Counted from the first letter of the stretch, positions 9,611 to 18,760 are shown. The stretch: DNA of 64,000 nt from Tepidanaerobacter sp. EBM-38 (GCA_001896545.1 MPOT01000096.1:1-64000); one strand, 5' to 3'. The notes: generated from the sequence alone by a model not told the origin. Numbers and translations: made by a program.

Positions 9611-9805
9611 TTACCCGTCCAATGTCCACCGGATCTCGCACACATGTCCGACCCATCCGGTGGAAACCGAGCCGCCTTGAAGCAATAAATCCGTAAAGTA
9701 AACGGTGCCGGTGCAGTCAGTGACGCACAGCCTGATGGTGATAGATTTGACTCTGCTGATACTTTTGGGAGAAATACTGTGTGCAATCTGATTGAAATAT
9801 GCCAT
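9611..9805 (-). CDS. small phage tail-region protein
   Basis: 64 aa, ATG 9805 behind GAGGGTG. Contains CVTDCTGTVYFTDLLLQ, clearly related to the N-terminal part of the 191-aa protein at 8025-8600; it lacks the C-terminal two thirds of that paralogue. Its end is 13 nt from the end of erm, so it may be either a naturally short gene or the part left after erm insertion. Confidence 0.55.
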   Translation of the reverse strand: MAYFNQIAHSISPKSISRVKSITIRLCVTDCTGTVYFTDLLLQGGSVSTGWVGHVCEIRWTLDG

Positions 9806-9815
9806 ATCATCACCC

Positions 9816-12338
9816 TCAAATCAGGTCTATAAATCTTGTTTCTGTTGTACCGTCCTCGTATTCAATTACTATCTCAACACCAACTTGGCCGTTTTCGCCC
9901 TTTTCAAGGTTTTCGGAAGCAATCTGCGCTGAAAAAGTATAGCTTTTACGCGTTGCTGGATATACCGTCTGTGACAGACTCTTTGTCATACCAGGTACAC
10001 CGACAGCCTTGAAGGAAGCAGTTCCCGAAACACCATTCTCAGTATCCACTTCAAAACCGGAATTGACCCAGTAGGCAAAACCATCATCCGCCCTGGAATT
10101 GCGCAGATGGTTGAATGGTACCATATCTTTAATTTCCTGACGGTTTACCAACTCTGCTGAGGACAGCGCATCTGCTGCCTTGTCCCACTGTGCTGAAGAA
10201 TCGCCGAGTTCCCGCAGTTTAGTTGAAAGCTCGATCACTGTTTTCCAAGGCTCCTGCAAGTTGTACTGCCTACGCACAACACGTGTCTTTACCAAAAGGC
10301 CTAGTTCTTTATCGTCCACTGTAACAATATCACCCAGTTTCCATGCTTCGTGCTCATAACCGGTTAGCGCAGATAAATCCATTGCAGACAGTACATAAGA
10401 AACGCGAGGCTTCGAATATTCTGCAAGCCGCATTTTTGCATATTCCAGCATCTGATACGGATTTGTAAACGACGAACAATCAAGCGTCGACACCCTCACT
10501 TCACTGGAAAAAGTGTAATCTTCCACGTATTCCTTACCTCCATTAATTGAAGCGAAGGTCAATCCGTCCTTTCCATAAGCATAGAGCCTTGTCACTAATT
10601 CGCGTGTATCGACTACCCGCTGAATACTTTTCAAATTCTTTCTATATGAAAAAAGCGCTCCGCTATCAGTACCACTAAAAGTCAAAAGGTGTACCTGGCG
10701 GTTGGCGCTGTCAAACACCAGATCGCCGCCATAAATATTCTGTACGGTGCGAAGGATGGATAAGGCATTTTTTTCTGTACACTGCCATGTTCTCTTCGTG
10801 CTAACAGTAACATTTCCTACTGTCCAGCCTGTACCCAAAAGTGCATATTGCATCGGAACATCTGCAGTATCTGCATTGAATTCCCTAGGTTCTTTTTCCG
10901 CACTGAAAGACAGATCGTAAAACACCGCTTCAGCATATACTTGCGTGATAACACGCCCATCTTCGCCTTTATTGTCCGTTAAGGTACGGATCCGGTAAAT
11001 GTCATTTACGATTTGCACTTGTTTTTCATTTTCCAATGCGCTTCTTTTTGGATCATGGAATGGAAGTTTGAATTCCAGCGTATCCGCACCGTTCACTTCA
11101 CCAGTGACAATGATATCAAAAGCATTTTCAAGAACAGCTTCCCATGCTCCGTTTTTATCCAAAACCACAGGACGGGCAAAGCCTAATTTCTCATAGGGAG
11201 CTTTCGGTATATCATGAAGCTGTATTTCCAGAAGTTTTGGCGTCTTCAACGGATCGCTACTGGTAAGGGTAACACGGAACCTTATATATTGCCGATTTGG
11301 CGATTGAAGTTCACCGCTGGTTCCCACAGCCTGCCATGCAGACCATTCTTCAAGATCATCGCTTGTACTGGTCTCTAATAAAGTCACTGACGTAACACCT
11401 GCAGTATATTCGCTTGTGACAGCTACACGACCGCTGCCTGATAAAGCACATGGAACCGCCCTTGTATAAAGTACGCCACTTGCAGGATACTCGCCATCTG
11501 TTGCTTTAAGGGTGACTGTGCCAGGCTCTGCCAAAGCATCTACATCCGAAGCCGCATCCCCACCGTTTGCATGTAAAGACGACTTAAAATATAACAGCAA
11601 ATCATCAGCTGTAAGCTGTGAGTCCGTTTCCAGAAACCAGTCGTCGAAGCCTCCGGCATAGTAGTAGGTATTTGCATGCATCCCCATAATAATGTTTGCT
11701 ATACACTCCCGATTCAGCTCTCCCGAAAAGGAACGCACAGGCGACACCCAGGTTACCCCGTCGCTGCGATCGCATATGATGTTCTGCACCTTTTTGTTGC
11801 TTACTTCAATGATGGAGGCGATAAAATACCAGCCGCCGTTTTTCAAGGTAATGGTAGCTGTTTCACTCTGGTCGTAGATTAGTGTGCCGGAGGAGTTATA
11901 CAACATCAGCCTAAGTCTTCCTTGATAAAGTGAAACATAAAAAATTGGCTGACCTGGTCCTTGGCGGGTATTGAATATGGGTATATATGTCTGGCCGACC
12001 GAATAGGTGGTAGGATTAATCCAACCGCCTACAACAATCTTTTCGCCCAGATTGCTAAAGAAACTCCCATCATTTTCTGCTATAAGATGGGTCTTTTCAG
12101 AAGTCGGATTAACAATATTTTGCCTGAAGTATCTTCCGAATCTTCCAGCAATAAGGTTTGCCGATGTCCCTGACCAGCCGGAGATGGTAAAATGTCTGCC
12201 ATGTCCCGATGAGTCTATAAGCTGAAGATTTTCGTCTGGTGTTTTTTCATTAAATCGCCATAAAGCAGACGTCCTTGATGTTACAGGAAACTCACCGGTA
12301 AAATCCTCTTGGCTCGTTAGAATTGATTTTATCGCCAT
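9816..12338 (-). CDS. phage tail protein (LamG-like head, Gp37-like baseplate domain)
   Basis: 840 aa. Residues about 20-260 look like a LamG/concanavalin sandwich. A beta-rich linker follows, and about 370-720 resembles the siphovirus ReqiPepy6 Gp37-like / prophage tail-endopeptidase family (PVVLDKNGAWEAVLENA). The C-terminus adds a carbohydrate-binding-like module. Probably the tail-associated baseplate hub directly downstream of Dit. Confidence 0.75.
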   Translation of the reverse strand: MAIKSILTSQEDFTGEFPVTSRTSALWRFNEKTPDENLQLIDSSGHGRHFTISGWSGTSANLIAGRFGRYFRQNIVNPTSEKTHLIAENDGSFFSNLGEKIVVGGWINPTTYSVGQTYIPIFNTRQGPGQPIFYVSLYQGRLRLMLYNSSGTLIYDQSETATITLKNGGWYFIASIIEVSNKKVQNIICDRSDGVTWVSPVRSFSGELNRECIANIIMGMHANTYYYAGGFDDWFLETDSQLTADDLLLYFKSSLHANGGDAASDVDALAEPGTVTLKATDGEYPASGVLYTRAVPCALSGSGRVAVTSEYTAGVTSVTLLETSTSDDLEEWSAWQAVGTSGELQSPNRQYIRFRVTLTSSDPLKTPKLLEIQLHDIPKAPYEKLGFARPVVLDKNGAWEAVLENAFDIIVTGEVNGADTLEFKLPFHDPKRSALENEKQVQIVNDIYRIRTLTDNKGEDGRVITQVYAEAVFYDLSFSAEKEPREFNADTADVPMQYALLGTGWTVGNVTVSTKRTWQCTEKNALSILRTVQNIYGGDLVFDSANRQVHLLTFSGTDSGALFSYRKNLKSIQRVVDTRELVTRLYAYGKDGLTFASINGGKEYVEDYTFSSEVRVSTLDCSSFTNPYQMLEYAKMRLAEYSKPRVSYVLSAMDLSALTGYEHEAWKLGDIVTVDDKELGLLVKTRVVRRQYNLQEPWKTVIELSTKLRELGDSSAQWDKAADALSSAELVNRQEIKDMVPFNHLRNSRADDGFAYWVNSGFEVDTENGVSGTASFKAVGVPGMTKSLSQTVYPATRKSYTFSAQIASENLEKGENGQVGVEIVIEYEDGTTETRFIDLI

Positions 12339-12342
12339 GTTA

Positions 12343-13116
12343 TCACCTCCATCTGCTTTTTGCCTGTATTTTTAACTCAGTAAAGGTCGCGTTTTCTGCG
12401 GCAATCTCAATATGATTAACACCTTTCCTGAGAATTGGAAAATTCAGATCCTGCAGGCTGGGAAGGCCATTTCTCAAGGTTCCGCCTGTTTCATCAATAA
12501 CCTTAGCTGTTACCATGCCGGAGTCGACAATCAGAGTTTCACCTTCAGATAATGAGCCAACAATTAGCAATTCCTCGCCGTTTGTAATAAGCGAAATATA
12601 GCTTGATGAGGACGTTGATATCAAACCCTTCAAGAGATAAACCGGATTGGAATCCGCATTTCCTTTAACCCTCTCCAGCTCATGAAGACCTGTTTCAGAA
12701 AGAACAAATACCTCATCTTCCAACGCATAAGCATATGGGTCGGGACAAACAAACCGAAGTTCAAAGCTGCCCGCTGTCCGCAGTAATCGCTCACAGTCAA
12801 CCGCTTCTGATAAGCGAGCCATGAAATATCGGTCGGGCAAATCATCTATAACAAGTTGTTTAAGCCCGTTTTCCGGATTTAACCATTCTGCAACATTATC
12901 AAGAACCGATACAAGCTCAGCAAAACTGCGCTGGGGAAGCACACTACAGCTAATTATTATGTTTCGTTCTGATATATCGCAGCCAAAATCTGCAATACCT
13001 GCTTTGCCCGGCACAGTTTCAAAGGAATTGCGCAGGGCAGGGGAGACCTGCCATTTGGTAAGTCTTGCTCGTATTTTCATACTTTGCGACGATATTCCAT
13101 TGTAGATAAATCCCAT
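12343..13116 (-). CDS. distal tail protein (Dit family)
   Basis: 257 aa, position directly after the tape measure and before the hub as in Gram-positive siphophages. N-terminal GFIYNGISSQSMKIRARL and the KPAGIADFG-like PGKAGIADFGCDISER region are typical of phage tail family / Dit proteins. Confidence 0.82.
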   Translation of the reverse strand: MGFIYNGISSQSMKIRARLTKWQVSPALRNSFETVPGKAGIADFGCDISERNIIISCSVLPQRSFAELVSVLDNVAEWLNPENGLKQLVIDDLPDRYFMARLSEAVDCERLLRTAGSFELRFVCPDPYAYALEDEVFVLSETGLHELERVKGNADSNPVYLLKGLISTSSSSYISLITNGEELLIVGSLSEGETLIVDSGMVTAKVIDETGGTLRNGLPSLQDLNFPILRKGVNHIEIAAENATFTELKIQAKSRWR

Positions 13117-13129
13117 ATGCTTCCCTCCA

Positions 13130-15316
13130 TTACGCTGTTATAAAACGTCCCTGCGCCCTTGAACCTGTCTGCATCAGGTTGTATAACTCCTGTGATATCC
13201 TACGTATGTCTTCTTCACCACGAACAATCATCTGCTGCACCACAACAAGCGGCCCAGAAGCTAAACCGCTAAATCCACCTCTTCCACTTACATTAATATC
13301 AGGAGATATATTAAAATCTGTCGGCACTGCATTTTGCATATCGTCTGCCACTCTGGCCATAGCCTTGTCAAATCCCTCACCAATACCCAGTGCCATATTG
13401 CCGCCAATGCCTTCAAAAACAGTGGACGGAGATCTGATTCCAAGAAAATTCTTTACTCCATCAACAATACCGGAAAAGAAACCGGAAACCTTATCCTTAA
13501 TCCAGCTACCAAGGCTTTTAATACCTTCCCAGATGCCTTTTACAATGTTCTTACCAATCTCAACTACTGAAACAACCGCCTTGCCCAAACCTTCTATAAT
13601 AGCCGCAACAATCTGAGGTAAAGACTTTACTAGTTCTGGAATGGCTTTCACAAGCCCGGCAGCAAGCTGTACGATAAGAGTAATTCCTAATTCTATGATC
13701 TTCGGCATATTGTTCGTCACAAAGTCAATGATTGTTGTAATTATCCTCGGCAGTGCTTCAATTAGTTCTGGCAATGCATTTAAAAGTCCCTGCGCCAGTC
13801 CCTGAATCAATGTAAAAGCAGCTTCAAGGATTTTGTCCATATTATCCAGCAGCCCTTGCACAATGGTGATCACTGCTTGAACCGCTGCTGGAATTAGCTC
13901 CGGTAATGCTTCTCCAAGCCCCATTACCAACGCTGTGATTAGCTGCACCGCTGCATCAATGAGTAAAGGCAGGTTATCAATGAGTGCTCCGACAATGGTC
14001 ATGACCGCATCTACTGCTGCTGGAATCAGCTCCGGCAGCAGGCTCAAGAGAGTTTGAAGCACCTGAGAGAACAATTCAGTTACAGTTTGCAACAGCACGG
14101 GAAGCAGATCTTTGACTGCTGAGATAATCGCACCGGTTGCCTCCGGCAGAGCAGCCACTATATTTTCCAAAACCGGCACGATATTTTTAACTACAGCCTG
14201 AAAGGCATCCACAAGATTTTGTGTTAGGTTCGTCATATCAGCGTTCGCATTGCCAAGTCCTGCTATAAACGAACTTAGAGAGGCTTGTAAAAGACCAATG
14301 GAACCGCTGATGGTCTGGGTAGACTCTCTTGCGAAGTTGCCAGCATACTGTTCGGTTTTTTCAAAAAACATCTGCATGGCGATCTCGGCCTTTTCGGCAT
14401 TGGTTGCGCTATTCCAGGCAAAATCCAGCCCTTTTGCAAGAGCATAAGCTTCGATGGTAGTGGCGTTCATGGCGACGCCCAGATTATCCATCATGGTGAA
14501 GTTACCCTTGGCTGCGCCAGCGATGGATTCCATGGCAGTCTGCATGTCAATGCCCATAACCGAAGCCATATCTGCCGCCCGTTGCATGGCCTTCTCAGTA
14601 AGCTCCAGACTTTTTTGCTGATCGACACCAGCACCCTGAAACAGTGCGCCCATTTTGTTGGCGGTGGCAAGGTACTCGGATTGGGACAAGCCCAGATTCT
14701 TGTAGGCTTCTTCTCCCGTTTTTTGGATACGTGCAGCATATTCTCCAAACACAGCTTCAGAACCGCCAAGGTTCTGCTCAAGCTCACCAAACTGCTCCAC
14801 GACCTCTTTTCCCAGCTTGATGGCAGCCGCGCCCGCTGCGGCCGCTGCAGCACCCATAGCCGCGCCAACACCTTTAAGAACGCTGCCCAGTTTCTCAAAT
14901 TTCGAGCTGGATTTTTCGGCATTGTCTCCACTTTCCTTCAATTCGTCCCCAAGTTCATCTGCACTTTCAGCAGACTGTTCGAGTTCGCGCTCCATTTTGT
15001 TCAGCTCTGCTTTGGCGTTGTTAAGCTGTATCTGCCAGGACTGCGTCCGCTTGTCGGTCTCCCCGAAAGAGGAGGCGGCGTTGGCAAGCGCTTTCTCCAA
15101 AGTAGCAATTTTTTCTTTCTGCAATTCGATTTCTTTATTCAGCACCTTGTTTCTTGCAGTAACAGCTTCAACTGATTTATCTTGCTTATCAAACTGAGAT
15201 GCAACCAGGTTCATCTCGCTGCCCAGTACCTTAAAACTTTGGTTGATCTCACGAATGGCGTTCTTAAATTCCTTTTCGCCTTCAATCCCAATCTTCAAGC
15301 CAAAATTGTCTGCCAC
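13130..15316 (-). CDS. phage tail tape measure protein
   Basis: 728 aa. N-terminal coiled coil (about 40-130), an Ala-rich hydrophobic stretch (about 150-168), the TMP core, and a long hydrophobic repeat region (about 390-620) with recurring LPELIPAAVDAV / LPELIEALP units. Sets tail length and probably forms the DNA channel at infection. Lies between chaperones and Dit as expected, separated from the chaperones by the TA cassette. Confidence 0.9.
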   Translation of the reverse strand: MADNFGLKIGIEGEKEFKNAIREINQSFKVLGSEMNLVASQFDKQDKSVEAVTARNKVLNKEIELQKEKIATLEKALANAASSFGETDKRTQSWQIQLNNAKAELNKMERELEQSAESADELGDELKESGDNAEKSSSKFEKLGSVLKGVGAAMGAAAAAAGAAAIKLGKEVVEQFGELEQNLGGSEAVFGEYAARIQKTGEEAYKNLGLSQSEYLATANKMGALFQGAGVDQQKSLELTEKAMQRAADMASVMGIDMQTAMESIAGAAKGNFTMMDNLGVAMNATTIEAYALAKGLDFAWNSATNAEKAEIAMQMFFEKTEQYAGNFARESTQTISGSIGLLQASLSSFIAGLGNANADMTNLTQNLVDAFQAVVKNIVPVLENIVAALPEATGAIISAVKDLLPVLLQTVTELFSQVLQTLLSLLPELIPAAVDAVMTIVGALIDNLPLLIDAAVQLITALVMGLGEALPELIPAAVQAVITIVQGLLDNMDKILEAAFTLIQGLAQGLLNALPELIEALPRIITTIIDFVTNNMPKIIELGITLIVQLAAGLVKAIPELVKSLPQIVAAIIEGLGKAVVSVVEIGKNIVKGIWEGIKSLGSWIKDKVSGFFSGIVDGVKNFLGIRSPSTVFEGIGGNMALGIGEGFDKAMARVADDMQNAVPTDFNISPDINVSGRGGFSGLASGPLVVVQQMIVRGEEDIRRISQELYNLMQTGSRAQGRFITA

Positions 15317-15362
15317 ATAACCGCCTCCTTTCGAGTAAAAATTAAAAAATTATAAAAGGCTA

Positions 15363-15391
15363 TTGTATTTCAATGCGGTTTGGCATATACT
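15363..15391 (+). promoter_or_regulatory. promoter of the TA cassette
   Basis: TTGTAT (15363-15368), 17-bp spacer, TATACT (15386-15391). Directly downstream are a tandem AGTAGGGAA/AAGTAGGGAA repeat and a GGGAATTTCC near-palindrome, possible sites for autoregulation by the AbrB antitoxin. Confidence 0.6.
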
Positions 15392-15449
15392 AATAGTAGG
15401 GAAAGTAGGGAATTTCCTGCTTTTCAAATCCTAAAAAGGAGGACTTAGC

Positions 15450-15722
15450 ATGAACGTTCCCATAGTTGATAATGCAAAGGTAATGGCAAAAGGCCAGATC
15501 ACGCTGCCAAAAGATATCCGCTCCAAACTTCGCCTTTCCACCGGAGACCGCGTCACCCTCATTTGCGAGGAAGACCGGGTTATCCTTATGAACTCCGCTG
15601 TCTACGCCATGAAAATGCTACAGAAAGAAATGGAGGGCGAAGCGGAAAAAGCCGGGATCCGCAATGATGACGATGTTATGGATCTGGTGAAGGACGTCCG
15701 CGCGGAGATTGAAGGTCTATGA
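15450..15722 (+). CDS. AbrB/SpoVT/MazE-type antitoxin
   Basis: 90 aa. N-terminal swapped-hairpin AbrB domain (MAKGQITLPKDIRSKLRLSTGDRV), acidic helical C-terminus that would cover the toxin. The stop overlaps the start of the PIN toxin (ATGA). Likely neutralises the toxin and represses the pair's promoter. A plus-strand insertion between tape measure and tail chaperone. Confidence 0.85.
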   Translation: MNVPIVDNAKVMAKGQITLPKDIRSKLRLSTGDRVTLICEEDRVILMNSAVYAMKMLQKEMEGEAEKAGIRNDDDVMDLVKDVRAEIEGL

Positions 15723-16123
15723 GAGTGTTAATTGACACCAACATCCTGATCTCCGCTTCCTTGAGCTGCGAAGGAACGCCTTATCAGGCGTACATTAAAG
15801 CTGTAACACACCCCAACCATGGTATGGTTTGCGATCAAAACATCGATGAGCTTCGCCGGGTATACAACCGGAAATTCCCCCATAAGATCCAGGCGCTTGA
15901 ACGCTTTTTGGCGATTGCGCTTACTGTTCTTGAAGTTGTTCCAACTCCCGCAGTTGACGTGTCGGATGAGGCGCTTGTCCGGGACGCATCCGACAGGCCA
16001 ATACTCAGGGCGGCCATTGCGGCAAAAGCTGACGTGCTTGTAACCGGAGACAGGGATTTCCTTGAATCCGGCATAACAAACCCAAAGATCGTAACAGCGG
16101 CAGAGTTTTTGCAAATGGAATAA
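15719..16123 (+). CDS. PIN-domain toxin (VapC-like ribonuclease)
   Basis: 134 aa PIN nuclease of the putative-toxin PIN family. Acidic residues in expected places: LIDTNILIS (Asp6), DELRRVY, RDASDRPILRAAI and VTGDRDF. Such toxins cleave RNA in a metal-dependent way. Translationally coupled to the antitoxin. Followed by a plus-strand terminator. Confidence 0.85.
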   Translation: MRVLIDTNILISASLSCEGTPYQAYIKAVTHPNHGMVCDQNIDELRRVYNRKFPHKIQALERFLAIALTVLEVVPTPAVDVSDEALVRDASDRPILRAAIAAKADVLVTGDRDFLESGITNPKIVTAAEFLQME

Positions 16124-16136
16124 AAGCAGCTTTTTA

Positions 16137-16166
16137 AAGCAGGGATTACAGCCACCCTGCTTTTTT
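16137..16166 (+). terminator. intrinsic terminator of the TA cassette
   Basis: GCAGGG (16139-16144) pairs with CCCTGC (16155-16160), followed by TTTTTT. Confidence 0.8.
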
Positions 16167-16171
16167 GCTGC

Positions 16172-16363
16172 TTATATTCCATAAGGTATCACATCATCAA
16201 TGGTCAGCATACGCTTTGGTTTGGCCAGCCCTAAAAACTGCTTATGGCACTCCCATAAATCCAGCAGGTATCCAATAGGCATGAGCCACACTTCTTCCTC
16301 TGTACGGTTTAGCTGAACAGTGCCGTAATATAGAAGCCGAGTGAACAATTCCTCATCGCTCAC
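16172..16363 (-). CDS. tail assembly chaperone, -1 frame extension (gpT-like)
   Basis: Open frame of about 63 codons that overlaps the end of the upstream chaperone gene in the -1 frame. Separate initiation would need the GTG at 16363. It is better explained as the C-terminal part of a frameshift fusion: slippage at A AAA AAC (16375-16381) on the upstream gene leads straight into this frame, giving about 123+67 = 190 residues. This matches the G/GT chaperone arrangement of many siphophages. Confidence 0.75.
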   Translation of the reverse strand: MSDEELFTRLLYYGTVQLNRTEEEVWLMPIGYLLDLWECHKQFLGLAKPKRMLTIDDVIPYGI

Positions 16364-16743
16364 TCGGCCGGTGTGTTTTTTAAGTCATCCTCACTTTCAA
16401 CGTTTCTTTTGGTACCCTTGAACATTGCTTCCATGATAGCGTCTTTATATGTTGCCAGTTCCAAAGGAGATGTGAGAAGTTCCACTGTCTCTTCAGTCAG
16501 GAGTTCACGCTTATCCTGATTTTTAAGGTTGTGTATCAAAATGCTCTGGTTAGCCAGCAGTGTAATCAGCCATACCACTTCGTCAAGAGCCATCTCGAAG
16601 TTCTCGGTTTTCATCAGTTTCGTGCCGAGGTTTTCAAGACCGCCGTATCTTTTTGCAATCTCCTTTGTCGCTTTAGTGGTTAGAATAAGCTGATATTCTT
16701 CATCGCCGATTTTGATAATTGCGCTTCTGTCATTATCCTGCAT
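16360..16743 (-). CDS. tail assembly chaperone (gpG-like)
   Basis: 127 aa, acidic helical protein between the major tail protein and the tape measure, the position of gpG-type chaperones that bind the tape measure during tail assembly. Near its 3' end it carries a slippery heptamer in the correct frame (TTA AAA AAC), so a longer GT-type product is expected. ATG 16743 abuts the end of the major tail gene. Confidence 0.8.
   Translation of the reverse strand: MQDNDRSAIIKIGDEEYQLILTTKATKEIAKRYGGLENLGTKLMKTENFEMALDEVVWLITLLANQSILIHNLKNQDKRELLTEETVELLTSPLELATYKDAIMEAMFKGTKRNVESEDDLKNTPAE
16375..16381 (-). promoter_or_regulatory. programmed -1 ribosomal frameshift site A AAA AAC
   Basis: On the minus strand the zero-frame codons are TTA-AAA-AAC, the canonical X XXY YYZ heptamer with X=A, Y=A, Z=C. 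A GAGG Shine-Dalgarno-like run at 16389-16392 lies 7 nt upstream, a known stimulator spacing. Zero frame stops 13 nt past the site (TGA at 16360-16362), while the -1 frame continues for 67 codons. Confidence 0.75.
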
Positions 16744-17342
16744 TATTCGCTGCCTCCTCCCACAGCAAATACCGGCTCATAAACTTCCGTATACCAGCCG
16801 GTAATAGTTTCAGGCGATACACCGGGATCGTCTTCGCTGACCTCCGCCTTCCAAGGGTGCTTTCCCTGGCCATCTGGTTTGTTACGTCTCATGACTGTCC
16901 CTTCAATGGTGGGTGTCGAAAAGGTAATGCTATCACCTTTCGTTTGGAGATTTGTAGCCGGAATTCCGAATTTAACCCTGTAAAGCCAAAAATACCTGTA
17001 CTTGCCGTTAGCTTTCTTGGCTCTAAAGCCGATTGCCACAGGCGCGCCTCCATCCTCACTGGCAGAAATCAGCACCTTATTGTCATCAAGGGTGGCTCCC
17101 GTCAAAACCTCTGCAGCGGCTACTCCGATGTCTGCAACACCAAGAGTCAGGGTGCCGCTTTGAAATTCCTTGACCACTTCTGCCGCCCCGTCATCGGCAT
17201 AAAGCGTCGCCTCTGCCAGCTCCACAGAAAGCTCTGCCGTAATAGCCTTAGCCAGCGGAACAGGCGTGTCGTATGTCTCTTCTCCGTTTTCATTCTCAGT
17301 TATTTTGGCATAATATAACCTGTCCAGTCCGATTGTGGCCAT
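16743..17342 (-). CDS. phage major tail protein
   Basis: About 199 aa of the phi13-type major tail (tube) family: early GLDRLYYAKI, central FGIPATNLQTKGDSITFSTP, acidic C-terminus. Start at ATG 17342 (GGAGG 11 nt upstream) is preferred over the ATG at 17351, which is only 2 nt from the ribosome site. Confidence 0.85.
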   Translation of the reverse strand: MATIGLDRLYYAKITENENGEETYDTPVPLAKAITAELSVELAEATLYADDGAAEVVKEFQSGTLTLGVADIGVAAAEVLTGATLDDNKVLISASEDGGAPVAIGFRAKKANGKYRYFWLYRVKFGIPATNLQTKGDSITFSTPTIEGTVMRRNKPDGQGKHPWKAEVSEDDPGVSPETITGWYTEVYEPVFAVGGGSE

Positions 17343-17347
17343 GTTTT

Positions 17348-17692
17348 TCATTCCTCCTTTACTTCATACTCTTTTTCCACATCAATGGCATAGTGGTGAT
17401 AGCCGGTATCGTCCTCATGGCCTATATACCGCCTGTCGGTAATGGTAAAGTCCGCTTGAAGCAATGTGTTCACTATTTCGTTTTTACGGGTAGTGTAGTT
17501 TCCCTTTATAAATAAAGACAACCTTACCTCCTGGGTTTCTACCTGAGGCTGGTTGTCTGCAAAAACTTCAAATGTATCTGTCATTGGAGTTATGACAAGG
17601 TACTCATCCGGCGGTACACCGCTAAATACTCCGGTTTCAATGGGAATACCCAAAGCATCCAATAACGAGTTTAATTCTGACAATATGCTCAT
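17348..17692 (-). CDS. tail completion/terminator-like protein
   Basis: 114 aa, in the slot between the HK97-gp10 family protein and the tail tube, where siphophages encode the tail terminator. Alternating strands and helices are visible but no diagnostic motif. Assignment is mostly positional. Confidence 0.6.
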   Translation of the reverse strand: MSILSELNSLLDALGIPIETGVFSGVPPDEYLVITPMTDTFEVFADNQPQVETQEVRLSLFIKGNYTTRKNEIVNTLLQADFTITDRRYIGHEDDTGYHHYAIDVEKEYEVKEE

Positions 17693-18117
17693 ATACGACC
17701 CAGCTCCTGTTCCAGTCTTGACTTCATTGCTTCAATACAGGACTTCCTTGTAGCTGATTTTGCCGGTTTCAAAAAGGGTCTTGGAGGCTGCCCGGACTTG
17801 CCATACTCAATAATATTAGCAATCTTCGCATTGCTTTCCCCATCCTTCCTTGGTTCAGTAAAGCCGATTTTTATGTTGTGGTTTCCTTTCCTGTCCTGTT
17901 TGGCAGGAGAGAGTCCTAAAGCATTTACCAATTCACCGGTTGCCCTGGACGGATATTTAGTGCCGCTCCCGATAACTGACTGAAGGTTGGACTTCACTTT
18001 TGAAAGCACTACTTCACCGCCTGCCTCAAGCACCCTCGGTATGATTTCATCTGTCCTTTCGCCAAGCTTGGAAAGCCGGAGCAAAAACTCCTCCGGCATC
18101 TTAACGTCAACTTTTGC
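17689..18117 (-). CDS. HK97 gp10-family head-tail protein
   Basis: About 142 aa from GTG 18117, overlapping the previous gene. Typical central GELVNALGLS and C-terminal GKSGQPPRPFLKPA motif of the HK97_gp10-like family. Neck component. Confidence 0.85.
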   Translation of the reverse strand, partial: AKVDVKMPEEFLLRLSKLGERTDEIIPRVLEAGGEVVLSKVKSNLQSVIGSGTKYPSRATGELVNALGLSPAKQDRKGNHNIKIGFTEPRKDGESNAKIANIIEYGKSGQPPRPFLKPAKSATRKSCIEAMKSRLEQELGRI

Positions 18118-18448
18118 CACTGGCCTTCGCCTCCTTCTCCGCAAGCACCTCAATGTACATCCCGCGCCCCTTTACGTCCTCTGCGCTGATGATGTTATAT
18201 CTGCCATCGTTACAGACAAGCACAAGATCTGTGGTGATTTCAAGGTTCGGGATCTTGCGAAAACGAAACAGGGCAGACGCCTGTGAAAACGCTGCCCTGT
18301 TTGCCCATATTTCGCTGCCATGCCTGTCTTCCTTGTACGCCCTTACCGAAGCAAGAATAATATCTCCTTTTTCCGCAAAACCCTCGCTGTCCTTAACCGG
18401 CTTGGGGGAGATGATGTCAACAAATGTGTTCATTTTCCCGAAGCTCAT
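18107..18448 (-). CDS. phage head closure (head-tail adaptor) protein
   Basis: 113 aa with the SPP1 gp16-like fold: FVDIISPKPVKDSEGF, WANRAAFSQASALFRFRKIP, YNIISAEDVKGRGMYIEVL. Seals the DNA-filled head and links it to the tail. Confidence 0.85.
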   Translation of the reverse strand: MSFGKMNTFVDIISPKPVKDSEGFAEKGDIILASVRAYKEDRHGSEIWANRAAFSQASALFRFRKIPNLEITTDLVLVCNDGRYNIISAEDVKGRGMYIEVLAEKEAKASGKS

Positions 18449-18451
18449 CCC

Positions 18452-18760
18452 TCAAACCCTCCAGTCCTTGTCCAGCCGCAGCAGCATATTCACCGTATTC
18501 CACACCTGCTGCCCGGCCTGCACGTTGTCAGCAAAAAAGCCGCCTGTGCTGCCGTCCCGGCTTTCATAAAAGTGGGACGACAGCATGATGACAGCCTGTT
18601 CGGTGGTAGGCGGCATGGGGTTTTCGGCATAATACCCCTCCGGCTTTTTCTGGTAGCTTTCCGCGTAGGCTACCGCAGCTTTGATGTATTCCTGCAAAAG
18701 CGCGTCATCTTGGCTGTGCTGCAGTATGAGGTTGGCTTTAACCTTCTCTATAAGTTCCAT
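18452..18760 (-). CDS. head-tail connector protein (gp6-like adaptor)
   Basis: 102 aa, mostly helical: VKANLILQHSQDDALLQEYIKAAVAYAE and AVIMLSSHFYESR. Matches the HK97 gp6-like/DNA-packaging adaptor family located right after the capsid gene. Confidence 0.85.
   Translation of the reverse strand: MELIEKVKANLILQHSQDDALLQEYIKAAVAYAESYQKKPEGYYAENPMPPTTEQAVIMLSSHFYESRDGSTGGFFADNVQAGQQVWNTVNMLLRLDKDWRV

Noticed and set aside
13380-14120. Repeated units in tape measure gene as a CRISPR or DNA repeat array
   Set aside because: Repeats are in-frame protein repeats (LPELIPAAV type) with drifting DNA sequence and no spacer pattern. No CRISPR array seen anywhere.
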